A DNA stretch of 64,000 nucleotides from contig JBJXFQ010000021.1 in the NCBI GenBank assembly GCA_046155605.1, forward strand, positions 26,566 through 90,565. Direction: 5' to 3'. The notes below the pieces were generated by a model. That model was not told the DNA's origin. It saw only the letters and a list, made by a program, of their open reading frames with translations, and searched no databases. Made by a program: the position numbers and the translations under genes. Below, piece by piece: positions 8,270 through 15,727 of the stretch; the stretch's first letter is position 1, and every line of letters starts with the position of its first letter. This DNA comes from JAEUIZ01 sp046155605 (GTDB lineage Bacteria > Planctomycetota > Phycisphaerae > Phycisphaerales > UBA1924).

Positions 8270-9345
8270 TCGGACGTACTGCTCACCCTCATACAGGCTG
8301 TTGGCGTAGTGGCACGCTCGGCGCTGCGGTTCTGTTCGCGCTGATGACACAAATCGCGCACGGTCAAGTTGCAAGCATCGGTCCTCTTATCGGCTGGGGC
8401 GGCAACTTCTCGGGTGAGGCGAACCCGCCCCCCGGCCCGTTTCGGGGCTTCGGCTGCGGCTACGAGCACGCCGTCGGAATCCGCGTGGATGGTGCATTGG
8501 AGGCCTGGGGCAACCCGAAAGCCGGGAACCTCAACGTGCCGTCGGGCACTTTCGCCGCTGTCGCGCCGAATCTCAAGTGGAGCCTCGGACTTCGAACAAA
8601 TGGCACTCTGGTCGCGTGGGGCAGCGCGGTGTGGGGGCAGACGAGTCCCCCGTCGGGAACCTATCTCGCGATCGCCTCAGGCCCACTCAACGGCTACGCG
8701 CTACGTCCCGACGGCACGGTTGCCGCGTGGGGAGCAAACTCCGACGGCCAGATGGTCGTTCCGCCGGGCGCGTTCACCGCCATCGCCGCCGGAAACAACC
8801 ACGTCATCGGCTTGCGTCCCGACGGCACGCTCGTTGGTTGGGGCGGGAACAGCAGTGGACAGACCAACGTGCCGCCGGGCGTCTTTGTCCAAGTCGCCGC
8901 AGGCGAGTCTCACTCCATGGCACTTACGCCGACTGGCCAAGTCCTGGCCTGGGGCCGCAATGTTCATGGGCAATGTAACGTCCCGGCCGGCACCTACAAA
9001 GCAATCACCGCAGGCGGGTTCTGGAGCCTTGCCATCCGCACCGACGGCACGCTGGCCGCCTGGGGCTCGGACTTTTCGACGCAGATCTCTACGCTGCCCG
9101 CGGGCCGGTACGTCGCCATCTCGGCGGGGCACGGTTTTGGCATCGCTATGCCCGAAGGCTGCTGGGCCAACTGCGACGCCTCCACGACCTCGCCGACGCT
9201 CACGGTCAACGACTTCATCTGCTTCCTCAACAAGTTTGCCGCGGGCGATACCTACGCCAACTGCGATGGCAGCGCCGTGCCGCCCGTGCTGAACGTCAAC
9301 GACTTTGTGTGCTACATCAACGTCTTCGCGGCAGGGTGTTCGTAG
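8266..9345 (+). CDS. Secreted RCC1-propeller protein with GC-type dockerin
   Basis: This protein has 359 residues from the ATG at 8266, which overlaps the upstream stop by 4 bases and has its own GGAGGT six bases upstream. After a signal peptide ending near AHGQ it carries seven RCC1-like blades (IGWGGN, EAWGNP, VAWGSA, AAWGAN, VGWGGN, LAWGRN, AAWGSD), then two GC-type dockerin units: WANCDASTTSPTLTVND and YANCDGSAVPPVLNVND, ending AAGCS. It is a diverged paralog of the preceding propeller but has a different tail class. The overlap suggests its translation is partly coupled to the upstream gene, so a repeat-length switch there could also affect this protein. Confidence 0.85.
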   Translation: MIGRTAHPHTGCWRSGTLGAAVLFALMTQIAHGQVASIGPLIGWGGNFSGEANPPPGPFRGFGCGYEHAVGIRVDGALEAWGNPKAGNLNVPSGTFAAVAPNLKWSLGLRTNGTLVAWGSAVWGQTSPPSGTYLAIASGPLNGYALRPDGTVAAWGANSDGQMVVPPGAFTAIAAGNNHVIGLRPDGTLVGWGGNSSGQTNVPPGVFVQVAAGESHSMALTPTGQVLAWGRNVHGQCNVPAGTYKAITAGGFWSLAIRTDGTLAAWGSDFSTQISTLPAGRYVAISAGHGFGIAMPEGCWANCDASTTSPTLTVNDFICFLNKFAAGDTYANCDGSAVPPVLNVNDFVCYINVFAAGCS

Positions 9346-9408
9346 GAAGGGACGGGGGACGAAGGGACGGGGGGACGAAGGGACGCGGGGACGAAGGGAC
9401 GCGGGGAC
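9346..9408. repeat. G-rich tandem repeat, four 15-16 bp units
   Basis: Directly after the RCC1 gene stop there are four copies of GAAGGGACGSGGGGAC (15, 16, 16 and 16 bases). The strand asymmetry is strong: G-rich on the plus strand. No coding role is apparent; frames through it give low-complexity Arg/Gly or Pro/Ser strings. It is part of the 359-base stretch without a gene between 9346 and 9704. Confidence 0.85.
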
Positions 9409-9425
9409 GAGGCGAAAGCGAAGCA

Positions 9426-9442
9426 ACAGGCGAGACGCTTGT
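9426..9442. repeat. Short near-palindrome in the repeat-rich gap
   Basis: ACAGGCG and CGCTTGT form a 7-bp stem (one G-U pair) around an AGA loop, followed by GCCACC. The element resembles short intergenic palindromes scattered through many planctomycete and verrucomicrobial genomes; that resemblance is from memory and needs a genome-wide count. Confidence 0.5.
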
Positions 9443-9457
9443 GCCACCAAAGCCCAG

Positions 9458-9671
9458 AGTCGCCCCGGAGGTGCGACCTACCCAAGCCTGCCCACAGTCG
9501 CCCCGGAGGTGCGACCCACCCAAGCCTGAGTCGCCCCGAAGGTACGACCCACCCAAGCCTGCCCACAGTCGCCCCGGAGGTACGACCTACACAAGCCTGC
9601 CCACAGTCGCCCCGGAGGTGCGACCTACCCAAGCCTGAGTCGCCCCGGAGGTGCGACCCACCCAAGCCTGT
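9458..9671. repeat. Six-unit direct repeat array with hairpin cores
   Basis: Six copies of AGTCGCCCCGGAGGTGCGAC plus a tail (C/T)ACCCAAGCCTG start at 9458, 9496, 9529, 9567, 9605 and 9638. Spacing alternates 38, 33, 38, 38, 33, because some units carry an extra CCCAC before the next copy. GTCGC...GCGAC in each unit can fold into a small hairpin; two units carry changes (GAAGGT or GAGGTA) that break the inner pairs. There are no unique spacers, so this is not a CRISPR array. Open frames crossing it are low complexity and overlap no recognisable gene. Confidence 0.85.
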
Positions 9672-9704
9672 ACCACCGAAGCCAATGGGCGGCTTGTCGT
9701 CGTG

Positions 9705-11981
9705 CTATGCCGCGCGGTTGGTTTTCCAGGCGTCGGCGTGCTTGAGGGTGGCTTCGAGCACGCGGTCGACATCCTCGGCCTCTTCGAGTTTGACCTTGGC
9801 GGTGGCCATGCGCCGCCAAGCCAGTGCGCCAACGAGGATCGAGAGCCCGAAACTGACGAGGAAGGTCGCGGCGGCGTAGAGGGGTCGCTGGTCGCTGATG
9901 GGGCCGGTGTTGGTGTTGGCGGGCTCGGCAAGGATGGTGCCGAGGCCGTCGGGGCGGCGCTCCTTGGTGGCGTTAGCCTGGCTGGCGAGCGCGGTGACGA
10001 TGGTGTCGAGCGCGCGGGTGGTTGGCCCGGCACCTTCGCCGCGAAGTTCGAGGACGAGTTGGCCTGGCTGTGCGGATTGGTGGACGAAGTCGCGTTTGAG
10101 GCGATCCTGAACCTGGCCCGGCGTGGCGAGCGAGGCGATCCCACGTCGTGCCATGCGTTCGGCGATCATCTCGATGGTGGCGGGGTCGGCGAGTTGGGCC
10201 TCCTGAAAGGCCTGCCACTCGGCGACCTGGCCCTCGGTGACAGAGAGCCCCTTGGTCTCGGCAGCGAGCACGGCGCGAGCGGCGTAGGGAGACTGAACGA
10301 TCGAGCCCGCGACACCCCAACTGAGCGCGGCGAGAGCGAGGGCGGTGCCCGTGAGGTAGAAGACGAGTGCGGCGGCGCGGCCGCGTGATGCCCTGGTCTG
10401 GAGGCGTTCGAGTTTTTTCTGGCCGTGTCCGAGTTCGGCGCGGGCGCGCGCGAGTTGCTCGCGTTGGGCGAGGATCTGGTCGCACTGCTCGAAGCGTTGG
10501 CGGAGCGCGTCGCCGGCCTGGGCGAGTTTTTCCTGCTGCTCACCGATGAGTTTGCGGAGGAGCCGGAGGCGTCCCCAACGCTGAGCGACGGCCTGGCCGA
10601 CTTGCTCGGGGACGACGGTGCGCGGGCCTGTGGGCCGTGCCGCGAGGCGTGCGTTTTCCTGCTTGAGTTTGGCGATGGCATCATGCAGGTGATCGATTTC
10701 GTCGTGGTTGCTGCTGCTTTCAGCCGCTTCGGCGAGGTGGGCTTGGAGGTCCGAGATCTGCTCGGCCTGGCTGGCGAGGCGCTCGTTGGCGTCGGTGAGT
10801 TGGCGAGAGAGGTTGGCGGTCTCTCCCGCGGCGTCGCCGGCGGACTCGATCTGCTGCGTGAGTGAGTCGAGCCTGGACTTGAGTTCGACGATCTTGGCCT
10901 CGCGGTCGTCGGCCAGGCGCGAGAGGTCGGCGATGCGCTGGGCGGCCGCGCCGAGTTTCTTGACGGCGTCGGTCGCCTCGCCGCGCTTGGCCTCCATGCT
11001 CGTGCGCTCGCTGTTCATGGAGGCGGTGGCCTCGGCGAGTTGCTGTGCGAGCGATTGGACGCTGGAGGCGAGCCGCTCTTCCTCGGCCTTGCTCTGGGCT
11101 TCGAGTTGCGTCATGCGCTGATCGCGCTCGGTGAGTTGCTTCTCGAGATCGGCGGCCATGGCGATGGCCTGGCGGAGGTCGTCCTCGGCCTTGGCGGCCT
11201 GCAACGCGGAGGTCTGCTGGATGCTGGCGAGTTGCTGCTGGAGGTCGGCGATGGTGCCGGCCGCCTGGTGAAGTTCCTGTTCCGCTTTCTCGGCTGCCTT
11301 GGCCGCTGCCTGGGCCGCGGCGCTTGCGGCCTGGGTCGCGATGGCCGTCGCTTGCTCGGATGAGCGGCGGAGGTCGGTGATCTGGCGTTCGAGGTCGGCT
11401 GCCTTGGCACCGACGCGCTGGAGTTCCTCTTCGGCACGCTGGGCGCGGGCGACCGCCTGCTCGGCGGCGTGCTCCCGCGCGACGAGCGAGGACGCCTGCT
11501 CGCCGAGTTGCTGGCGCTGCTGAACGATTTCGGCCTGCTGCCCGGCTAGGCGGCGCTCGCGCTCGGCGCACTGGCTCTCCCAGGCGGCGCGATCGGACTC
11601 CGCCTGAGCGAGGCCATCCTCGAGTCGCTTGCGTTGTTCGTCGACGGTTGCCACTTCGCGCTGGAGGTGCTGGCCGCGCTGGGCGATCTCGGCGCGAGCG
11701 GCCTCGACAGCCTGGGCGCGAGCGGCGAGTTCCTGCTCGGCAGCGGCGGCGCGTTCGAGACGTTTGTCGAGGTCTTCGCGGGCGATGACGAGGGACGACT
11801 CGCGCTCGGTCATCTGGACGATGATCGATTCTCGCTCGAGGCTGGCGCGGCGGAGTTCGGCGAGTTGCTGCCCGAGTTGTTCGATGACGTGGGCGAGGCC
11901 TCGCCCACTGGGGCCGCTGGCTGGGGCGACGGTCTGGCCGGCCTCACGAGGCGAGGTGCGCGGATCGTCCTGCTGAGCCAT
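9705..11981 (-). CDS. Coiled-coil membrane protein with Wzz-like C-terminal part
   Basis: This protein has about 758 residues; ATG 11981 is preferred over the GTG two codons upstream because GGAG is correctly spaced. Residues about 20-530 are an almost continuous heptad-rich coiled coil (Ala, Glu, Gln and Arg rich, many AEQE and RLE patterns) and would be cytoplasmic. A transmembrane helix (ALVFYLTGTALALAAL, near 540) is followed by about 140 extracytoplasmic residues starting SPYAARAVLAAETKG, then a second helix (AATFLVSFGLSILVGALAW, near 710) and a short charged tail. Two helices flanking such a domain recall Wzz-type polysaccharide co-polymerases and capsule chain-length regulators, but the long N-terminal coiled coil is not part of that family. 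The function is unknown. Confidence 0.75.
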   Translation of the reverse strand: MAQQDDPRTSPREAGQTVAPASGPSGRGLAHVIEQLGQQLAELRRASLERESIIVQMTERESSLVIAREDLDKRLERAAAAEQELAARAQAVEAARAEIAQRGQHLQREVATVDEQRKRLEDGLAQAESDRAAWESQCAERERRLAGQQAEIVQQRQQLGEQASSLVAREHAAEQAVARAQRAEEELQRVGAKAADLERQITDLRRSSEQATAIATQAASAAAQAAAKAAEKAEQELHQAAGTIADLQQQLASIQQTSALQAAKAEDDLRQAIAMAADLEKQLTERDQRMTQLEAQSKAEEERLASSVQSLAQQLAEATASMNSERTSMEAKRGEATDAVKKLGAAAQRIADLSRLADDREAKIVELKSRLDSLTQQIESAGDAAGETANLSRQLTDANERLASQAEQISDLQAHLAEAAESSSNHDEIDHLHDAIAKLKQENARLAARPTGPRTVVPEQVGQAVAQRWGRLRLLRKLIGEQQEKLAQAGDALRQRFEQCDQILAQREQLARARAELGHGQKKLERLQTRASRGRAAALVFYLTGTALALAALSWGVAGSIVQSPYAARAVLAAETKGLSVTEGQVAEWQAFQEAQLADPATIEMIAERMARRGIASLATPGQVQDRLKRDFVHQSAQPGQLVLELRGEGAGPTTRALDTIVTALASQANATKERRPDGLGTILAEPANTNTGPISDQRPLYAAATFLVSFGLSILVGALAWRRMATAKVKLEEAEDVDRVLEATLKHADAWKTNRAA

Positions 11982-12095
11982 ACTCACTCCGGTTCTCGGA
12001 CCTACCGCGCGTCTTCGCGCTGCGCCCGCAACCCCCTATCGGCCGGACTTCGCCTGTGCTGAACGAGGGGGCGAACCAAGTGAGCCGATGTGGGG

Positions 12096-12101
12096 TACAA
12101 T
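12096..12101 (+). promoter_or_regulatory. Candidate -10 box for the Cys-rich protein gene
   Basis: TACAAT lies 54 bases upstream of the ATG at 12156, in the divergent gap with the coiled-coil gene. No convincing -35 box accompanies it. The start of the gene itself is well defined by AAAAGGAG at 12141-12148. Confidence 0.3.
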
Positions 12102-12155
12102 CCGGAAACGTGGACTGACCATCATCCGTGCAAACGGATCAAAAGGAGTGTTGCC

Positions 12156-12656
12156 ATGAGTTGCTGTCGTTTCGGTTCGTCGTCGCTGATTCCGATCCTG
12201 TGCATCGCGGGCATTGCCGCGGTGGGTGCCGCGGGCTTCAAGGCTCTTTCGGGCGGCTGCGGTTCGTGCGCCACCGAGGCCCAGACTCCGGCGACGCTGG
12301 TTTCGACCACCAGCGCTGAGCCGCACTGTGCGCTCTGCCCCGGCGGGGCCGAGACGGTCGCGGTCGCGGGCGAGTGCGCGGAGAAGACGGCCTGCGCCGA
12401 GAAGACCGCGTGTGCGGAGAAGACGGCCTGCGCTTCCGAGGCTGTCGCCTGCGAGGGCGCGAAGGCCTGCACCGAGGGCGAGGTCAAGGTCGTCAACGCC
12501 TCGACTGAGACCAAGGGCTGCTGCAAGGCGGCGAGCGAGAAGGTCTGCAAGGAAGGGACCGATGGCTGCACGGGCAGCGGCGAGAACGGCTGCTGCGGGA
12601 AGTGCGCCGAGAAGATCGAGGCCGAGAAGGTCGCTTCGAACGGCGGCAAGAAGTAA
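12156..12656 (+). CDS. Cys-rich secreted protein with internal repeats
   Basis: This protein of 166 residues contains about 20 cysteines. The N-terminus has a signal-like hydrophobic stretch (LIPILCIAGIAAVGAAGF). The middle holds three exact CAEKTA units (residues about 75-92), then CASEAVACEGAKAC, with later CC and CC-x2-C clusters (GCCKAA, NGCCGKCAEK). The pattern of regularly spaced Cys with Lys and Glu suggests metal binding or dense disulfides, like a metallothionein-style or envelope crosslinking protein; neither is shown. The start is set by AAAAGGAG eight bases before the ATG. Two hairpins follow the stop, so it is probably transcribed alone. I do not recognise the family. Confidence 0.75.
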   Translation: MSCCRFGSSSLIPILCIAGIAAVGAAGFKALSGGCGSCATEAQTPATLVSTTSAEPHCALCPGGAETVAVAGECAEKTACAEKTACAEKTACASEAVACEGAKACTEGEVKVVNASTETKGCCKAASEKVCKEGTDGCTGSGENGCCGKCAEKIEAEKVASNGGKK

Positions 12657-12660
12657 TCAG

Positions 12661-12735
12661 CATGACCCCGTCACGGGGTCGTGATGTACAGGTCTTTGCG
12701 ATACGGACCCCGATGGCGGGGTCCGTGTTCGTTTG
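12661..12735 (+). terminator. Double hairpin terminator after the Cys-rich gene
   Basis: The first hairpin is GACCCCG / CGGGGTC with a TCA loop (12664-12680). The second is ACGGACCCC / GGGGTCCGT around GATGGC (12703-12726), followed by TGTTCGTTT. The second, with its T-rich tail, is the likely terminator; the shared GACCCC/GGGGTC arms would allow alternative pairing between the two hairpins. Confidence 0.65.
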
Positions 12736-12778
12736 GCGAACGAGTGGCGAGGGACCGTTGGCCGTGCGATGATCGTGC

Positions 12779-13216
12779 ATGGCCACTTTCCTTCTGAAGA
12801 CCGAGCCTGGCGAGTACGCGTTTGCCGATCTGGTGCGGGACCGCCGCACGGCATGGACGGGCGTCTCGAATCCTGCTGCAAGGATCCACCTTCGCTCGAT
12901 GAAAAAGGGCGACGAGGCGTTCATCTATCACACCGGGGATGAACGGGCGGTCGTCGGAGTTGCGAGGATCGCATCAGCACCGCGAGAAGACCCGAACAGG
13001 CCCGGGCTGAACGATCGCGGCGAGATTGCGTTTCCGGTGGTTGACATCGAGCCGATTGGGGCGGCTCCGACGCCGGTCACGCTCGCGGCGCTGAAGACGG
13101 ACGCGCGATTCGCGGAGTTTGCGCTGATCCGTCAGAGCCGGCTGAGCGTGATGCCCGTGCCGGCGGTGCTCGAGGGCGTGCTGCGAAAGATGGCCGGGCT
13201 GGGGAGGAAGGGCTAG
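12779..13216 (+). CDS. EVE domain-containing protein
   Basis: This is a small soluble protein of 145 residues matching the EVE domain (thymocyte nuclear protein 1 / PUA-like fold): an N-terminal FLLKTEPGEYAFADL, a W in TAWTGVSNPAARIHLRSM, KKGDEAFIYHTGDERAVVGV, then the FPVVDIEPI strand and the C-terminal LIRQSRLSVMPVP segment. The family binds modified bases in DNA or RNA; the substrate here cannot be predicted. It spans essentially the whole domain and nothing else. The nuoH start follows 25 bases after its stop. Confidence 0.9.
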   Translation: MATFLLKTEPGEYAFADLVRDRRTAWTGVSNPAARIHLRSMKKGDEAFIYHTGDERAVVGVARIASAPREDPNRPGLNDRGEIAFPVVDIEPIGAAPTPVTLAALKTDARFAEFALIRQSRLSVMPVPAVLEGVLRKMAGLGRKG

Positions 13217-13241
13217 CGCGAGGCGAGTACACTCCCGCCTC

Positions 13242-14582
13242 ATGGAAGCCCCGTCATTCATCACGGCGCAACTCATTGTTTCCGCGGCGGTGCTGCTCAT
13301 CGTCGTCCACGTCGTCCTGGTGTCGGTCGCGTACTCGATCTACCTGGAACGGAAGATCTCGGCGTACATCCAGGACCGGATCGGGCCGAACCGGGTCGGG
13401 TTTGACTTTGGTCTGCCGGTCCTGCAGAAACTGTTTCGCGGCTTTGGGTTCTGGGGGCTGGGCCAGCCGCTGGCGGACGGGATCAAGTTTCTGCTGAAAG
13501 AGGATTACACGCCGGAGCGTGCGGACAAGGTGCTGTTCACGGTCGCGCCGATGGTGATCGTGATCCCCGCGCTGATCGGGTTTGCGATCATCCCGTGGGG
13601 CGGGGTATGGAACGTGCCGGATTTCACGATTCCGGTTCTGAACTGGCATATCGCCGGCGGGCCGGTGCATGTGGCTGGAGCGGCGGTGAACGTGGGGATC
13701 ATCTACCTGCTCGCCGTGGCGGCGCTGGGCGTCTATGGCGTGACGCTGGGCGGCTGGGCGAGCAACAACAAGTACTCGTTCCTCGGCGGGCTCCGTGCGA
13801 CGGCCCAAATGCTGGCGTATGAGATTCCGCTGGGCCTCTCGCTGCTGGCGGCGCTGCTGGTCGTCGGGTCGGTGTGGCCCGAGACAATCATCAGACATCA
13901 GGTGGATCACGGCTGGCTGATCATCGCGCAGCCGCTGCCGGCGCTGCTGTTCTATATCGCGATCTTGGCAGAGGCGAACCGGGCGCCGTTTGACAACGCA
14001 GAGGCCGAGCAGGAGTTGGTGGGCGGGTACCACACCGAGTATTCGTCGATGCGGTTCGCGCTGTTTTTTCTGGCCGAATACTCGCACATGGTGACGAGTT
14101 CGGCGTTCTTCATCCTGGTGTTCATGGGCGGGTATCACCTGCCGCTGATTCCGTGGCTCAGCCCGGAGTCAACGGGGATCGTGGCGGTGCTGCTGAAGTT
14201 CCTGGTGTACTTCGGCAAGGTGATGCTGTCGGTGTGCTTCATGATGGTGATCCGCTGGACGCTGCCGCGGATGCGATATGACCAGGTGATGATGATGGCG
14301 TGGCAGGTGGTGATCCCGATCGCGCTGGCGAGCGTGGTGCTGACGAGCCTGATGGTGTATTTCGATCTTCGCGGGACGATCCCGCTGCTGTTATCGAACA
14401 TCGCGCTGGTGGGCGGGCTGCTGGCGATCTATCCGCTGTTCCCGAAATCGAACACCAATCGGCGCACGCCGCTGTACGGCTCGCGGTTCTATCCGATGCC
14501 GGGCGAGGTGGTGAGCCACGGGCCGCAGCACGCGATGGCGCGAGAGGATCGGCCTGTGCAGGGGACGGCGGCGGCGCGGTGA
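13242..14582 (+). CDS. nuoH: NADH-quinone oxidoreductase subunit H
   Basis: NuoH is the membrane subunit of respiratory complex I that forms the quinone entry site at the junction with the hydrophilic arm. The protein has 446 residues with about eight hydrophobic helices. Signature regions are YLERKISAYIQDRIGPNRVG near the N-terminus and the quinone-cavity loop AEQELVGGYHTEYSSM, followed by ALFFLAEYSHM. Length is somewhat above the 320-430 typical of the family because of a soluble C-terminal tail. No other nuo gene is visible on either side: its neighbours are an EVE-domain gene and, convergently, an unknown protein. Confidence 0.95.
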   Translation: MEAPSFITAQLIVSAAVLLIVVHVVLVSVAYSIYLERKISAYIQDRIGPNRVGFDFGLPVLQKLFRGFGFWGLGQPLADGIKFLLKEDYTPERADKVLFTVAPMVIVIPALIGFAIIPWGGVWNVPDFTIPVLNWHIAGGPVHVAGAAVNVGIIYLLAVAALGVYGVTLGGWASNNKYSFLGGLRATAQMLAYEIPLGLSLLAALLVVGSVWPETIIRHQVDHGWLIIAQPLPALLFYIAILAEANRAPFDNAEAEQELVGGYHTEYSSMRFALFFLAEYSHMVTSSAFFILVFMGGYHLPLIPWLSPESTGIVAVLLKFLVYFGKVMLSVCFMMVIRWTLPRMRYDQVMMMAWQVVIPIALASVVLTSLMVYFDLRGTIPLLLSNIALVGGLLAIYPLFPKSNTNRRTPLYGSRFYPMPGEVVSHGPQHAMAREDRPVQGTAAAR

Positions 14583-14646
14583 TGACTCATGCTGCCATGC
14601 AGCCGCTTCCTGACCGAGACGCTCCGAGCGGATCGCGCAGCGGCGG

Positions 14647-15702
14647 CTACTTTGCCGTGACCTCGCTGGTCGGCAGCATCCTGAACATGGTGATGAGCAG
14701 GAAGTTACGCTCGTTGTAGGTCGTCACGCGACCGGTGATCTCGACGGTTGCCGCGTCGCCGACGCCGCCCGCCCACGCATCGAGCCGTTGGAGATTCGCA
14801 CAAGGCAGCAGCACGAGCGGCGCGTCGGCTTTGGCATCGGGCGTGGAATCCATCGAGAACATCCATCCGCCATCGGCTGCCCGCACCATGCGGCCCTTGC
14901 GACGGACGACCGTGCGGCCCTCGGGGAGTAGTTCGGGAGCCTCGCCGCCGGTCTGGCGTATGCGGGGTTCGACCGTGTCCGTGCGATCAATCGAGCGAGG
15001 TCGCTCGCGCTGCCATGCGAGGCGCTGGATCAGTTCCTGCACGGAAGGATCATCGTTCGCGGCGGGCGGTGGCGTGGTGGCGGGCGCGTTGTCGTGCTGC
15101 GAATCGGGGGTGGCGCTCGCGGGGACGACGGCCTCGGGTGGCAAGAGCGGTGCTTCGCTGGGCAGCACATAGTTCACGCCCGAGTAGACGAAGACTTGAC
15201 CCGTGAGCGCGAACGCGGCAGCCTGTCGTCCCGCCACCTGCTCCATCCGCTGCAGGGCGTGGCAAGGCAGGAGGACCATGGGCCGCTCGGCCTTGCCTGT
15301 CGAGTCCTTGGCAAAGATGAATGCGGACTCGCCGCCGGGGAGCCGCGTGAGGACGCCGCGCGCGCGGACGAGAAACGTGCCCTCGCGTCGCAACGGGGGA
15401 GCCGCATGTTCGTTGGATTGCAGCCGGGCCAAGTCGGTGGGCGTTGGTCCTGGCGCGGCGGGGAGCACTGCCAGGGCACGCGTGGGCGTTGGACTGATCG
15501 TCGCCTCGTCACGGCGTGGTGGACGTGCCGGCGGAATGGCCTGCGGATCGCCATCGAGCAGCGGGTTTGTGGGTGGCTGCGCCGCGGCTGGGGGCCTGGT
15601 TGTTGCGGGATTCGGCGGAGCGAGAGACTGTGGCGGCGCGGTCTGCGCCAGGCAAACTGATGATGCCGCAAGTAACGTCGCGCTCGCCGTTCGCATCCGC
15701 AT
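14647..15702 (-). CDS. Secreted protein with two repeated domains, unknown
   Basis: This protein has 351 residues: a signal peptide (MRMRTASATLLAASSVCLAQ), a long Pro/Ala-rich linker to about residue 100, and two copies of one domain of about 80 residues (104-190 and 262-345). Each copy has R(x)GxL/MxR, a FAKDST or FSMDST motif, VLLPCxxLQRM/D with a conserved Cys, a TGxVxxY strand and NYVLPSE or NFLLIT. The repeated beta-strand pattern suggests an OB-like or small beta-barrel fold. It is convergent with nuoH, and the zinc-ribbon protein gene at 15728-16393 lies upstream in the same orientation. No function can be assigned. Confidence 0.7.
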   Translation of the reverse strand: MRMRTASATLLAASSVCLAQTAPPQSLAPPNPATTRPPAAAQPPTNPLLDGDPQAIPPARPPRRDEATISPTPTRALAVLPAAPGPTPTDLARLQSNEHAAPPLRREGTFLVRARGVLTRLPGGESAFIFAKDSTGKAERPMVLLPCHALQRMEQVAGRQAAAFALTGQVFVYSGVNYVLPSEAPLLPPEAVVPASATPDSQHDNAPATTPPPAANDDPSVQELIQRLAWQRERPRSIDRTDTVEPRIRQTGGEAPELLPEGRTVVRRKGRMVRAADGGWMFSMDSTPDAKADAPLVLLPCANLQRLDAWAGGVGDAATVEITGRVTTYNERNFLLITMFRMLPTSEVTAK

Positions 15703-15727
15703 TCGCCGCTCCTGGCTCGCTCAAAGG

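Noticed and set aside
9458..9671. CRISPR-like spacing of repeats
   Set aside because: The intervals between copies are themselves repeated sequence, with no unique spacers, and no cas genes are nearby.
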